A stretch of 64,000 nucleotides of DNA from Pyropia yezoensis (lineage: Eukaryota > Rhodophyta > Bangiophyceae > Bangiales > Bangiaceae), in contig CM020619.1 of assembly GCA_009829735.1 (NCBI GenBank), positions 13,693,777 through 13,757,776 of the forward strand, in the 5' to 3' direction. The notes under the pieces are model-generated. The model searched no databases. It saw only the letters and a list, made by a program, of their open reading frames with translations, and had not been told where the DNA came from. Numbering within the stretch: position 1 is the first letter of the stretch; every line of letters starts with the position of its first letter. A program made the position numbers and the translations under genes. This document shows positions 1 to 10,859 of this stretch, one piece after another.

Positions 1-256
1 CGCCGGGCCAGGGTCCGCTGTGGGACCCCGGAGTGCGGGCCAACACTCCCTACACTAAACACCCAATCAAAACACTCAGAACCCTCCAACACATCTCTCC
101 ACGCAAAACACGCTCAGTGGAGGAATCTCACTAAATCTCGGCCAGATTGGGGCGGAAGTAGCCCGCCCTAGGTAACTTCCCTTCACTGGCCAGAAGGCCA
201 ATTCCAATCGGGCGGGCGTAATCGCTCTACCCGATATTATCTTATCTCCCCCCCAT
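1..256 (-). repeat. Possible 3' LTR of element A, cut by the window edge
   Basis: On the minus strand a G-rich purine stretch near 256-244 is followed by sequence whose later part (around 105-60) resembles the middle of the element C LTR; both contain a GAGGGTT...TCTGAGTGTTTTGA core. The position, about 1.9 kb past the element A pol stop, matches the pol-to-LTR distance in elements B and C (about 2.4 kb). The other end lies outside the window, so neither the boundary nor the pairing can be proved. This is inference from a short similarity. Confidence 0.3.
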
Positions 257-929
257 TCATGGGGGGATCCAGCGAGGATGACGTGGCGTGCCCCTCCCGA
301 GGGAGGAGCGACCCCCTCCTGCCCCCGATTGGTCAGGGGCAGAAGTCGCCACGATCCGTCTCCCCCTGAAGGAGGATGCCCCTAGTCTGAGGGGTGCGGT
401 AAGCCCCCACACTCCCCACGCCTTAAGGCCACGCGTCCCGAGTGGTATATGCCGACACTGACGAGAAGGGGTCGTGTGACGCACCCCTGAAAGAGGGTGC
501 GGCTTTGGGACGGCCATCGCACCCCCTCCCCGCCCTGGGCAACCCCCTTCAGGGGGGTGTCCTCAGACGGAGCGCACGGGGGGTGCACACACGCACCCCC
601 TGCTTGCCGCTCTTCACCCGGGGTGGCCAACCCACGTGCCCCCATCCAGGGGCACCGGGCCTGCGCCGAACGGGTGCGACCCGGGTTTTCCCGGGCGTCT
701 TCGCTCTTCGCACCCTCATACGAGGGTGCAACCGCGGGGCCTGTAGGGGAGAGAGAGTGTCACCCCTCCCCTTCTTGTCGACCTCGTCCTTGGTGGCACC
801 ATACGGTGGAGCCACCGGCCTCCTTGTGGGATCCCACCGTTTTTCGGCGGGGCACCTTGGCCCTTCGCGGTACTCGCCCCTCCCCCTCCCCCTTTTAAGG
901 GGGGTCTCCGCTCGGAGTGTGCCGCATCT
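257..929. other. Non-coding 3' internal region of element A
   Basis: GC-rich sequence between the probable LTR and the minisatellite. Long plus-strand frames are open here but start with GTG, are low in complexity and show no family signature, so I call no gene. By position it corresponds to the zone that carries the antisense ORF in elements B and C. Confidence 0.4.
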
Positions 930-1430
930 TGGCGGCCACCATCGGCTCCTTTGTGCGCCGCCGCTGCGGGCGCCCAGCTCTTCCTCGGCGCGCCGCCGCT
1001 TCGGGCGCCCACCTCTTCCTTGGCGCGCCGCCGCTGCGGGCGCGCACCTCCTCCTCGGCGCGCCGCCGCTGCGGGTGGGCACCGTTGCTGTGGTCCGGCC
1101 GCTGTGGGCCGGCGTTGTCGTGGCCGCGCTGCCGCTGCGGGCGCGCGGCTTTGCTGTTGTCCGGCCGCTGTGGGCCGGCCTTGTCGTCCTTCTTGCGCCG
1201 CCGCTGTGGGCGGTCGCCGTTGTCTTTGTCCGGCCGCTGCGGGTTGGCGCTGTTGTCGTGGCTGCGCCGCCGCTGTCGGCGGACCTCTTACCCCCCGTCG
1301 CGCCGCCACCAAGGGCGGGCGCTCCTGTTGTCGTCGCGCCCCCTCTGTGGGCGGGCAACTTCTGGCCGGACGCGTGGGCGCTGTGGGCCGGCGCCTGTTT
1401 CCTCGTTGCAGGGCCGCCCTTCTGGGCGGC
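930..1430 (+). repeat. Minisatellite with ~36-bp units
   Basis: About a dozen degenerate units share a core GCCGCCGCTGCGGGCGC followed by a T/C-rich spacer such as CTCTTCCTCG or TTGTCGTGG. Because the period is close to 36 bp (12 codons), one plus-strand frame stays open and gives a repeating Pro-Leu-Trp-Ala-Gly-Val-Val pattern. The array lies 3' of the element A pol, in the same relative place as the 93-bp array in element C. Confidence 0.8.
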
Positions 1431-2128
1431 CGCTATGTCGTCTCCGGGAGACCACCCCCCTATGGGGGTGGATGACATACCGGAGGGTGACCGTGGGTTA
1501 ACCCCAGATGGGGTCGACACCCACCGGGGCGTACCCCTCACCGCTATCGATGAGGATCGGTACGACTCGACCAAGGGCAAGGGCGAGCGGTCGTTCTTGC
1601 CACCGTCAAGGGCGGCAACTGTGGGAGGGTCTTATGACCCTCTCATGTCACTCTGCTTGCACGCCCTGTGCCTGTGCACCCCCTTGGGGGTGACGACGGC
1701 CACGTGCCAACCCACGCACACGTGTAAACGTACGCGTCTACCACCCCCTTCTGGTGGGTGAGTTGGCCAAGTGGTACCACGGTACCAGTGTAAACGGCCG
1801 TCGGGGCGTACGTCATCGACGCCGTTAGCAAGGCGACCCCATATGGGGTCGACGCAAAAGGTTTCTGCGACGACGACGGCGTCCGCCATCGTCGTCAGCC
1901 TTGCGCTTCCTCACGGAGGTGATAGCCTCGCGGGGAAGGTCGACGACCGATGCCGTTGACCGGAACCCACGACCTTACGGTCGTGAATCAAACATTTTCC
2001 CACAATACTGCTCAGAGTGGTCTTGTCCAGTGTGATGCTCCGTGTCCTGTTGGTGGCAAGCGTAGTCGGCACAGTCGGCGGGAGAGATCGGAGAGGGCGA
2101 ATTCCATTAAATTCCAAGCTTCCGCCCC
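1431..2128. other. Element A, spacer between pol and minisatellite
   Basis: Nothing recognisable as a gene. No homology to the antisense ORFs of elements B and C was visible in any frame. Confidence 0.4.
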
Positions 2129-5100
2129 TTACCTCTTGGTGCCGTTGCATAAAAGAAGATGCCACTCGGGGTAACCCGAATTTTTAAGCTTCCTTCTTCT
2201 GCAATATTTTCGCACGGCTTCAGCCGGCAAGCCCGTTGCTAGCCGCCAGGTATCATCCTGGGGGCCATAGCCGAACCGGCGTATGCGTAATTCAAGCGCG
2301 CCCTCGGCATTAAAGCGGTGGTCCACAAACTTCTCGAACACGTACTCTTTGCCATCCCCTGGACTCGGGGAGGGCTGAGCCACTTTAAAGTTGGCTCGTG
2401 TTGCCTCGGCACGTGCCCAGGCAGGATGGCCTGCTTGGGGTGCCGGGGCACGAGTGGCATGGTCACTCGTAACCGTTCGGATCCCTGAAGGGGTCTCCAC
2501 AGTGAAACGTCGCCCATCGGTCCTCAAGACCATGTAGGGGCCCACGCTCTTATGAGCGAGCTTAGACCGCTTACGGGTATGGGCGGCCAGGAAAACCCAG
2601 TCCCCTTTCCGTAGGTCCTTATTCTTCTCCGCGACAGTGGCGTCAAATGTTTTCTTATACGCCTCCTGCGCCTTGGCCAGGTGCTTACGCACCTGGGGGA
2701 AAATGCTCTTCAAGTCTTCCACAAACCGTAAGGCTGCAGTCCGGGAGTCCTCGTCCTCGCCTTCCTCCAAGTCCTCCTTCTTCTTAAGGGGACGGAGCTT
2801 AGGGAGGCGCTCGACCCCCATTGTTTGGAGCCGCCTTGGGCTCACAAGCATGAGGGGGGCCTGCCCAGTGCTAGAATGCACTTGAGTGTTATAGGCCGTT
2901 GTGAGAAGTGAGACATAACGGTCCCACTCCTTTGGGTGCTCCGCGGTATAAACCCGGAGCTGCCTCAAAATAGTGCGATTACATCGCTCCACCTGCCCAT
3001 TTGTTTGGGGGTGGTAAGGCGTCGTATACTTCGCCTCAATCCCTAGGAGTCCTAAGACCCCCTGGAAAAAGACGGAAGCAAACTGCGGACCGTTATCGGT
3101 CAGCGTTGAGTCGGGTATGCCATAAGACGCTACCCAGACGTCAATAAAGGCCGAAGCCACTGCCACCGCGGTAATCTCCTTCATGTGGACCGCCCGGGTG
3201 AGCTTACTAAAACGGTCCACCATAACAAGTATAAACCTGTTACCGTTTTCAGAAGCGGGTAAGGGTCAGAGAATATCCATCGCCAGGCTGGCGAAGGGCT
3301 CGTTGGCTGGGAATAGCTTGAGCGTAGACGTATGCCTACGCTCATCCAGCCTATTCCGAGCACATCCCGTGCACTGGGAGACGTGTTTGTACACGTCTAC
3401 AATCATGGTGGGCCAGTAGACCCCACGCCTCAGCGTGGCGTACATCCGGTGAGCCCCAGGATGGGCCGCCAATGGTAACTCATGGTGGTACGTCATAAGA
3501 CGCTCCCGTAGAGATGTGGGGATCACCATCTGAGTGGTGTCCAGGAAGAAGGACCTCCGGCATAGTATTCCTTCTTCGTTCTCGAAGAAAAAAGCCTTCC
3601 TGGCCCATTTTGGGTCAGGCGGAGGTACCGACTCCCATTCCTTCCGCCGTCCCAGTCAGAAGGTGTCCTCAGCCTGAACTTTTATAAGCTTTTCTACCGT
3701 AATAGGCCCCAAAGGGCGATGCTTCTCGCTCCGCCCGGCCCAAGCCTAAGCAGACCTGGTCACCGTGGCGAGGACCGGAAGGTCCTCATCTATAGGAGCC
3801 TTGCCAGGCTCGTCCGTGGGCAAGCGTGACAAAGCCTCGGCCACCTTATGGTCGGCCCCCGGTTTATACCGGAGTTTGTAGGTGAACTCAGACGGCCGAA
3901 GCCGCCAACGGTTAATCCGTATGTTTGGGCTATTTGTAGCCAGCACCGACAAAAGGGCACGGTGATCACACCTTATTACAAACTCCTCCCCTTCAAGGTA
4001 GGATCGTAGGTGTGTCACGGCCCATACGACACCGAGCGCTTCAATCTCGGTGACGTGATAATTTCTCTTGGCCGGGTTCAACGTCCGGAAGTAGTACCCT
4101 ACAGGGAGGTATTCCCCGTCGGTTCGCTGTTGTAATGAACAACAGCCGAGCTGCTCATAGCTCGCGTCCACGTCCACTACATAGTGGCCGCCCATCCGAG
4201 GTATCGCTAACACGGGGGGTGATAGAAGCAGCCCCCGTAGCGTCTCGAAAGCGTTCCTCTCCACCTCTGTGGGGGGAGATAGCTTCGTAGGAAGCTTGGT
4301 GCTCGTGAGCGCGGTTAGGGGCTTCGCTACTTTGGCGAAGTCCCGTACGAAGCGCCGATAGACGCCGCACATCTCCAGAAAACTTTTCATCTGGGTTTGT
4401 GTACGAGGATATTGCAATCCTCGTAGCGCTCTCGTATTTTTCTCGCTAACGAGAACGCGGCCAGGTGTTATGACACGGCCGAGGGAGTCGACCCCCTCTT
4501 GAAAGAGGTGGCACTTGTTGGCCTTGAGGGAAACCCCATGGGCCTTGAGGAGGGAGAGCACCGTGTCAAGGTGCTCTAAATGATCCTCCGCCGACTTGGA
4601 AGAGACAATAACGTCATCCAAGTAGACGAGGCATATCTGCCACTCCGCGCCTGCCAGGATCATGTCCATGGCACGCTGAAAGGTGGCTGGCGCGTTGCAC
4701 AACCCAAAGGGAGGCGCTTGCACTGCCAAGTGCCAGAATGGCACGTAAAGGCCGTTAACGGCCGGTCCTCCTTGGCTACCGGTATTTGCCAGTAGCCAGC
4801 ATTACAATCCGACGACGAAAAGACGTTGGCGTTCTCGAGTGAATCTAAGCACTCGTCCATACGCGGGATAGGATATGCATCCTTCACCGTCATCTCATTA
4901 AGACGACGGTAGTCGATGCAAAATCGTTTACCGCCCTCAGGCTTGGGGACGATTACCACGGGGCTAGCCCATTCGCCGTGGGAGGGTTCTATGACCCCGA
5001 GCGAGTCCATTAATCGGACTTGCTCCTCTTCGACCAGCCGGGTCCTAGGACCAGACTGATAGGGATGTTGTCGGACGGGGACCGCTCCTGGCTTAAGCCG

Positions 5101-6060
5101 GATACGGTGTACCGTCTCTTTGATAGTCCCGAGGGTGCGATCCCAGAGAGAATTATATCTCTCTAAAAGCGCTGTGAGCTTAGCTCGTAGGCCTTCGGGC
5201 ACCTTCCCCAGGTCTATGCCTGGGGCGAGGGAGGATTCTTTTGGAGCCGGCTTCGGCTCTGGATCCTTTAACTCCTCAGTGGATGCCTCTTGGCTGACGC
5301 CATCAAACACAGTAATGTGTCCTATGGCCATGCCGGCACGTAAGCGTTCCGGCCGCTTAGTTGGATTCATAACCTGTACCGTAGTAGGCTGGCCAGGCTT
5401 AAGCGTGGCGGGCCCCTCGGCCAGTTGCGCTCCATGAATGGAGTGCAATGTGCTCTTGCCACGGATGTATCCGTGGCCTTGAAAGTTGCCACGCACTTGA
5501 ACGTGCGCAATCGTACCCGGGCGCATAAGCGTCTTCTGGGTAAGGACCAGGCGGGCGTCCCCCCCCCGGGGACACGCACACACCGCCTCTCTGATCGGCT
5601 TGCGGCGGGGGTTCTTCTGAACCCCCCGGAGGATGGGGACGGTCTCCCCCGATAAGAGGGTGACCGTCTGGTCCTCCGAGTTCAAACTCTTAGTTGCGTG
5701 GTCCATGAATGTGTTCCCCAGGATGACAGGGACGCACATATTCGGAACCACGCCAAAGAATATGTATGAGATTTGTTTTCCCACACAGACCCCCAGGGTG
5801 ACGCTTCCCACTATGGGGAGCCATCCCCCGTTCACATCATAAAACCTTAAGGTTTCCAGGTCTTCCAGGGGGTCCATAGGGAACCCCCGAGGTAATGCCT
5901 GCTTCCGGACGAGCGAAGGGCCACTCCCGGTATCGAGGATGGCCCTCGTCGCCCATTCGTATCCCTTAGTAATAAAAAGCCGTACGGCTAATTCATAAGC
6001 CGTGGGTGGTGACACTAATGGCACCATCCGAGCTGCTTGTTTAACTTCGTCCTTCCCTTT
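2129..6060 (-). pseudogene. Ty3/gypsy chromovirus pol of element A, truncated and interrupted
   Basis: The minus strand encodes, in order, an aspartic protease (LDTGSG motif), reverse transcriptase (YLDD), RNase H, an integrase with an H2C2 zinc module and DDE core (DNGPQFAS), and a C-terminal chromodomain-like module with FGY and DTW. It is collinear with the pol of elements B and C. It is broken by a one-base deletion in RT near 4710 (inside the KRLPFGLCNA block) and by in-frame stops at 3746-3748 (TAG), 3656-3658 (TGA) and 3266-3268 (TGA). The N-terminus ends abruptly at 6060, where a B-family LTR begins on the other strand. An ORF reading from 6528 is therefore a chance fusion of antisense LTR and protease. 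No gag is left beside it. Inactive relic. Confidence 0.9.
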
Positions 6061-6529
6061 TGTGGCAGTATTGACCCCCAGGTAGGGGGGCAACACGTGC
6101 CATGCAAGGGGCGGCAGGCCACTAGCCTGATCCGTTCCTCCCCCTGCATTTGCGTCCATATTCCCTAAGTTTGGGATAATTAGCTTAGTAGTAAATCCAA
6201 CTTGGATTTGAAGGTTTTCTGCATTTATCGTCTTGAAGTTTCGTGTGGCCCGGTGGGCAGGTGCTGGGGTGGGAGATTCTGAGTGGCGAGATTCTGAGGG
6301 GACCCTGGGGGGATAAGGGGAGGGACAGCGGGGCTTGGCCCTGCGTCCCCGTCGCGACCAAGAAACTGTTGGACCACACACCATCCTCTTGTTTGTCCGT
6401 GGGGGGTTTGCCCCACAACAGGGACAGAGTGTGTGCGACTTGCACTTCTTCCTGTTCCCCCGACACCGGAGGCAGCCTTTGTACACCGCCCTAACTTGGG
6501 TGTCGTGTGTGCAAGTGGTTTTTGCCACA
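6061..6529 (+). repeat. B-family LTR (469 bp)
   Basis: Begins TGTGGCAGTATTG and ends TTTTTGCCACA, so it has perfect 7-bp terminal inverted repeats (TGTGGCA/TGCCACA). It is the same sequence, in opposite orientation, as the two LTRs of element B at 15328-15797 and 24240-24708. It abuts the broken pol of element A at 6060. The element read on plus is therefore a separate B-family insertion. Confidence 0.92.
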
Positions 6530-6717
6530 TTTGGTGGAGCAGCAGGGGACAGAGGTAAACTTTACCTCCGGGTGCACCCGGGTGTAGGGGGCCCTCTGTC
6601 TCAGAGGAACGGTGGACTTGGACCGTGTCGTACGGATCGTCAGCCAACATGGCTAGTTCGGACCCCCCGTCGTCCGGGGAGTACACGGGTGACGCACGTA
6701 CTTCAGTGCCTTTGAGC
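6530..6717 (+). pseudogene. 5' leader and first gag codons of a B-family element, truncated
   Basis: Directly after the LTR come the 2-nt spacer and the TGGTGGAGCAGC... primer-binding-like sequence, then a leader and a gag ATG at 6649 (MASSDPPSSGEYTG...). It matches element B (24239 down to about 24052) and stops after about 23 gag codons near TTCAGTGCCTTTGA. The rest of gag, pol and the second LTR are missing, so this is a 5' remnant left by deletion or rearrangement. Confidence 0.85.
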
Positions 6718-9700
6718 CGTTACCAGCCTCTTCAACGCGTCCCCTGAGATACTGGCTACTTTTAAGTCTTCTTGGAGGCTCGGCGACAGGAGTCAGCAGA
6801 GAGCTTCGGTGGGACGAAGCAACAAGTTGGTTGTTCTGGCGCTGGCGGCGGGGACACGTGGGAACCGTTTGTCTTGTAATGGTGGCATGGCGTGGGACAA
6901 AAGGAAAAGCAAATTCGCTCATTGGTGATGTAGGGCAGTCGAGCAGAATTGATGCACTGTCCCTTGACATACGGCCATAGGGTCCGCCTCACTCGGGAAG
7001 CTCCGCCCCCCACCTACCCCCCTGTACCCCGCGGCTCCCCGTGGACAATAGCGGCACACGGACAGCAGCTTTGACAGGCAGTCGTCTCACACCGGCGGCG
7101 GGAGGAAGGACACGGGCGCCTAGCTGAGTCATTATCCTGTGAAGGTCCTGGGTTACTCTTCAGTGACAGAGCCCCACTGCTACGAACGCAAGTGCGCCGA
7201 CCACTCGCCCCCCCGCACAGTCGCCCTAGCGCTCCTCTCTCCTTGTGCGGCGGGCGCCCGAATCCTCCCCCTGGCGCTGCAACGTGGAGCTGGGAAGAGT
7301 CAGCGGCCACCCACTCTTTTGGTTGCGAGAAAAGAGAGGACGCCCAAGAGCCAAAAAAAGTGAGAGAGAATTACAAGTCTAAGCCAAGGCATAGCTATCG
7401 CAAAGAGCGCTGGGGTACCTTGTACGTTGGTTTCGCAGAAAAGGTGGCAGATGCTGATGACATCGAAAGGGAGGCTGTGGCCACAGCGAGATGGGGTGGG
7501 GGGGGGGAGCACCAGTCAGAAGCTACCAGGATCGCGGCGACTACCGCGACGTGTGGGCAACGTGGTGCTGCAGGAAATGGCCTTAGAGGGTGAGTGACGT
7601 GGCCGCACGTACGTGGGTGTCGTCGCTCGCAATCTAGAGGAGTTCGCGTCATGCTTACAGCGACTGCAATGAATGCGGAGCGCCTCGACGATACCGATTG
7701 GTGGGGTAGTCCGACCAGCAGAGAGAGAAGTGGCGCGGACGCAGACGTGTACTGATCAAGCGGGGCGGCCACTAATCGTAAAGGGGACGGAAGGTGCACT
7801 GGGGCGCAGCAGTGTGGTAGAGAGGCCGGGGGGACCGATGGGAGCAGGCGGCTCGCGAATCAGACCCTATGGAGTAGCAGGTTGACGTAGGATAACGGAG
7901 CGGAGGGGCTTGCCTACGCAACTTGGTGCAAATATACGGCGCTGCGTGTCAAAGGGTGACGTGGTCAGGAGGCGATGGGCGCTCGGTCAGGCGCAGGCGT
8001 ACAGAGGGGGTTGATGCGGCGGCGCACGTCGTGGACTTCGAAGGCTGCTACGTTCCAGGTCGGAAATGTATTTTTTCTTCTCTGCTTCTGCCCGAGGGTC
8101 GTCAAGTCCCTTGTTTCCGCGCTTAGATACATACACGTGCGTTGCTCCTCCATCCAAACGGTGTGACCTCTGGGGAGAACTTCACATGAGATTCGTTCCT
8201 TTCCAGCTGATACCGCATTTTGCTTCCCATGCCCGCAGCCAAGCGCTCACGCCTCCCACAGCACACATCGCTACCCCCCGCTCCGCACTGCTACCAGCTG
8301 CCCTCCGTGGGGAGCGCGGAATTCATCCATCGACGTCATGTACGCCCCTCGGCACCCCACAATGTCTGCCGCAACTCCGCGCCCTCTCGCGTCACGCCAT
8401 ATCGCCACCCACTGTACTGCAGCATCAAGTGTACACCTACTCCAACCCGCGTCGTCCAACACTCCCCTCCGCCGTTGGGACCGCCCCCCGCCGCCGCACG
8501 CCTGGCCTCTCCTCCTGCAGGGGATCCTCCGCTCCTCACCGTCCCTGAACTGAGGCCGCCAACCGCCGCGCATCGTTTTACTCCTACCGCCCCCAGAGGC
8601 CCCCGTCGCAAACCACGGCCCACGCACCAGCCGCATTGCTTCTGCCGGCACCGCCTCGCTCTGACCTGCCTTCAGTGGCTGCACCCCTGGGTCCCCCGCC
8701 GCCATCACCGCCCTCGGCAGATCTGTAGCCGCAGACTGCATCACGTGTCTCCCTCCGTGTCACCGCTGCCCCCGGAAGCTCTCAGTTACGGCTCCCGCCG
8801 TCGCACCACACACAGCATGCATGCGGGCTGCACAGGTACGGGGAGGGGGGGGGAGGACGACAGCACACGCTGGATTTTGAAAGTTGGTGAATGCGGGAGA
8901 ACTACACAGTTGTGCGGGCCGCGGACGCGACAGGGGGCCTGGGTAACGGGTGGCGAGCCCCTGCTCTCGCCGCCACCACATCCGCCGCGCCTACTGCTTC
9001 GGAGGGGGGGGGAGCGGAGCGCTGCCGCCGCCTCGCCGGGACCTGCCGGCGGTGGGGCCAGTGGTCCGAGTTCTGCCGTCGAAGCCTGGCCCGGGCGGTG
9101 CGAGGGAAGAAATGGCAGCAGCGCCCAGGCCGCGGTGCGGTGTCCCAGCGAATGAGGGGGGGCGCGGCGGCGGTGGCGGAAGGCACGGCGTGCTTTTCCA
9201 GGCCTTTAAGGGGGAGACCCGGGGGAGCAGGGCCCGTCTGGCAGCCGGCCGCTGTCGACGGCGAGGATGGATACGGTGACAGGCGCGAGGGGGCAGCGAC
9301 ATACGGCGACAGCGGACAGTTAGAGCTGCGCAGCTGGTGAGTACGGGGGAGGTGGACAGAAAAGCAACGCCCGTGGGGGTCAGGGGAGAGCAACATCCGT
9401 GGGGGGGGGGTGAAGCGATGTCCGTGGGGGGGGTGGGCGCGACTTGAATCAGGGGGGGGGGAGCGACGGAGCGACGTCCGTGGACGTAACGGCTACTGGT
9501 GTGGTGGCGTGCGAGTGCGTGGTGGGGGGCGTCCCGTGGCGCCTTCGTGGCGCGCGCGCGCCTCTTTACAGGCGGTCGTACGCGTCAGAATCGTGACGGC
9601 CGCGCCTATGACCAACCGAGCCCTATCTCCACATAACCGAGCTCCAACGCATTACACCGCAGGCGCACACATGCCCACGCTCATGTGAGAACGTTTTGCG

Positions 9701-9913
9701 GCATATCTTGTTTGCGCAACAGAACCGGAACCTCCGGGGTCGATCGGGCCCGAACCCTGATGCCTAGTCCGGAGAAGGAACCCTTGCCCGGAACAGAACC
9801 CAGAGTGCGTCGGTGTTTATGTCACTCCGAATGTTAATGGTCGAAGACCGCGCCGATCGCGAAGAAAACCACACCTTAAGAGCCACTTGGAGTCTCGCGC
9901 CCCACTTCACCAT
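6718..9913. other. Intergenic, no gene recognised
   Basis: Mixed sequence that becomes very G/C-rich from 8.8 to 9.6 kb, with short poly-G runs. Frames such as the Pro-rich plus-strand one at 8220-9155 have no domain, no codon-use contrast with the opposite strand and no homolog elsewhere in the window. I call nothing. Confidence 0.5.
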
Positions 9914-10794
9914 CGTGAGGAACAACCCAAGCTTGGGCAGCCCTCAACGTACTCGTGATGGTGTCAGAAACCCGTGGCAGTCAATAGGGCGACATGGGGC
10001 GGGGTAGAAGATGGGGGTGTTGCCGGTGGTGGGTCTGGGAAAGAGGACGACGCGACGTCGGTGGTGGTCGAAAAGAGGATGGCGCGACGTCGGTGGTGGT
10101 CGAGTCGGGTTCAAAGGGTGAAGGTCGTCTTTGGTCTGTGTCTCTGGTCGCCCGTCTGGTCTCCCCCGGTGGCGCCGACATCCGCTCACTATATACTCGC
10201 GTCGGAGCACCCGAGGTGCCCCAAAGCATGCGCTTCCCCGTCGCGCCTCCCGTGGGCACAGAACGGCCCAAAAACGAAGCATGGCTCTGAGAGCAAAGCA
10301 TGGGCGGGCGTGGACACTAGAGGAGTCCCACCCAGTTTGCCCCAAACGAAGGGGGTCTCGCGTGCGGTGCCTGGTGCCCCGCCCCAGCCGGCCCCGGACG
10401 CCAGTCGGCCCGAACGTCCGAGACGCGTGTAAGCACGGTTCAATCGTGTCGACCGAATCGGTCAGCCGGCTAGCCAGTCACATCGCTGCAAAGCTGCAGC
10501 GACGACAGTCTAACGGATTCGCGAGCTGTGGCAGATGTTGCTTGTCATGGGTGCTGACCGTGACGCCTTTCGAAAGGCCATGACGGGCTGTCGATGGCTA
10601 CTGTCGTGTGGCTGGCGAGACCCCGTGAGACAGCGGCTGCCTCAACTTGATTCTGGAAGGTACACCGTGTCATGCCCCACAATACAAGGAGTTGATCCAC
10701 GTTGCCAGGAGTTGATTCGGCAGGATCTGTATCGAGAGGCCCTGTATGTTATCCCTCATGTATGAGGCGTGGGATTAGGGTGAAAATCTTTACG
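9914..10794 (-). repeat. 3' LTR of element D
   Basis: Homologous over its length to 25681-26560. In element orientation it starts CGTAAAGATTTTC (TGTAAGGACTTC in the other copy, so TG has become CG) and ends CTCACG (CTCACA in the other copy). It follows an AAAGGGGGGAGG polypurine tract at about 10806-10795. A TATATA box inside both copies (minus strand, about 10192-10187 here) is a candidate promoter element. Confidence 0.8.
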
Positions 10795-10859
10795 CCTCCC
10801 CCCTTTAGAACTTGCGTTGGAAAAAAGCGTGGAGAACGGCAGGTGCCGTCGCGACGACC

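Noticed and set aside
442..1761. A 439-codon plus-strand frame beside element A, considered as a third aORF
   Set aside because: It starts with GTG, is mostly minisatellite translation, and shows none of the WW..VEVP or LREGLG blocks of the B and C aORFs.
4660..6528. A 622-codon frame fusing a Cys-rich zinc-like head (CRGNRKKCKSHTLCPCCG) to protease and RT
   Set aside because: The Cys-rich part is the antisense strand of a B-family LTR (6061-6529) that happens to be open into the truncated pol of element A. The same frame occurs at 15.3 and 24.2 kb only because those are also LTR copies.
8220..9155. A 311-codon Pro/His/Ser-rich plus-strand frame
   Set aside because: No motif, no repeat partner and no sign of selection. 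The opposite strand has equally long frames.
9962..10794. First read as a simple dispersed repeat pair with 25.7-26.6 kb
   Set aside because: Both copies flank the parts of one Ty3/gypsy element once element B is removed, and they have LTR-like ends, so they are treated as the LTRs of element D.
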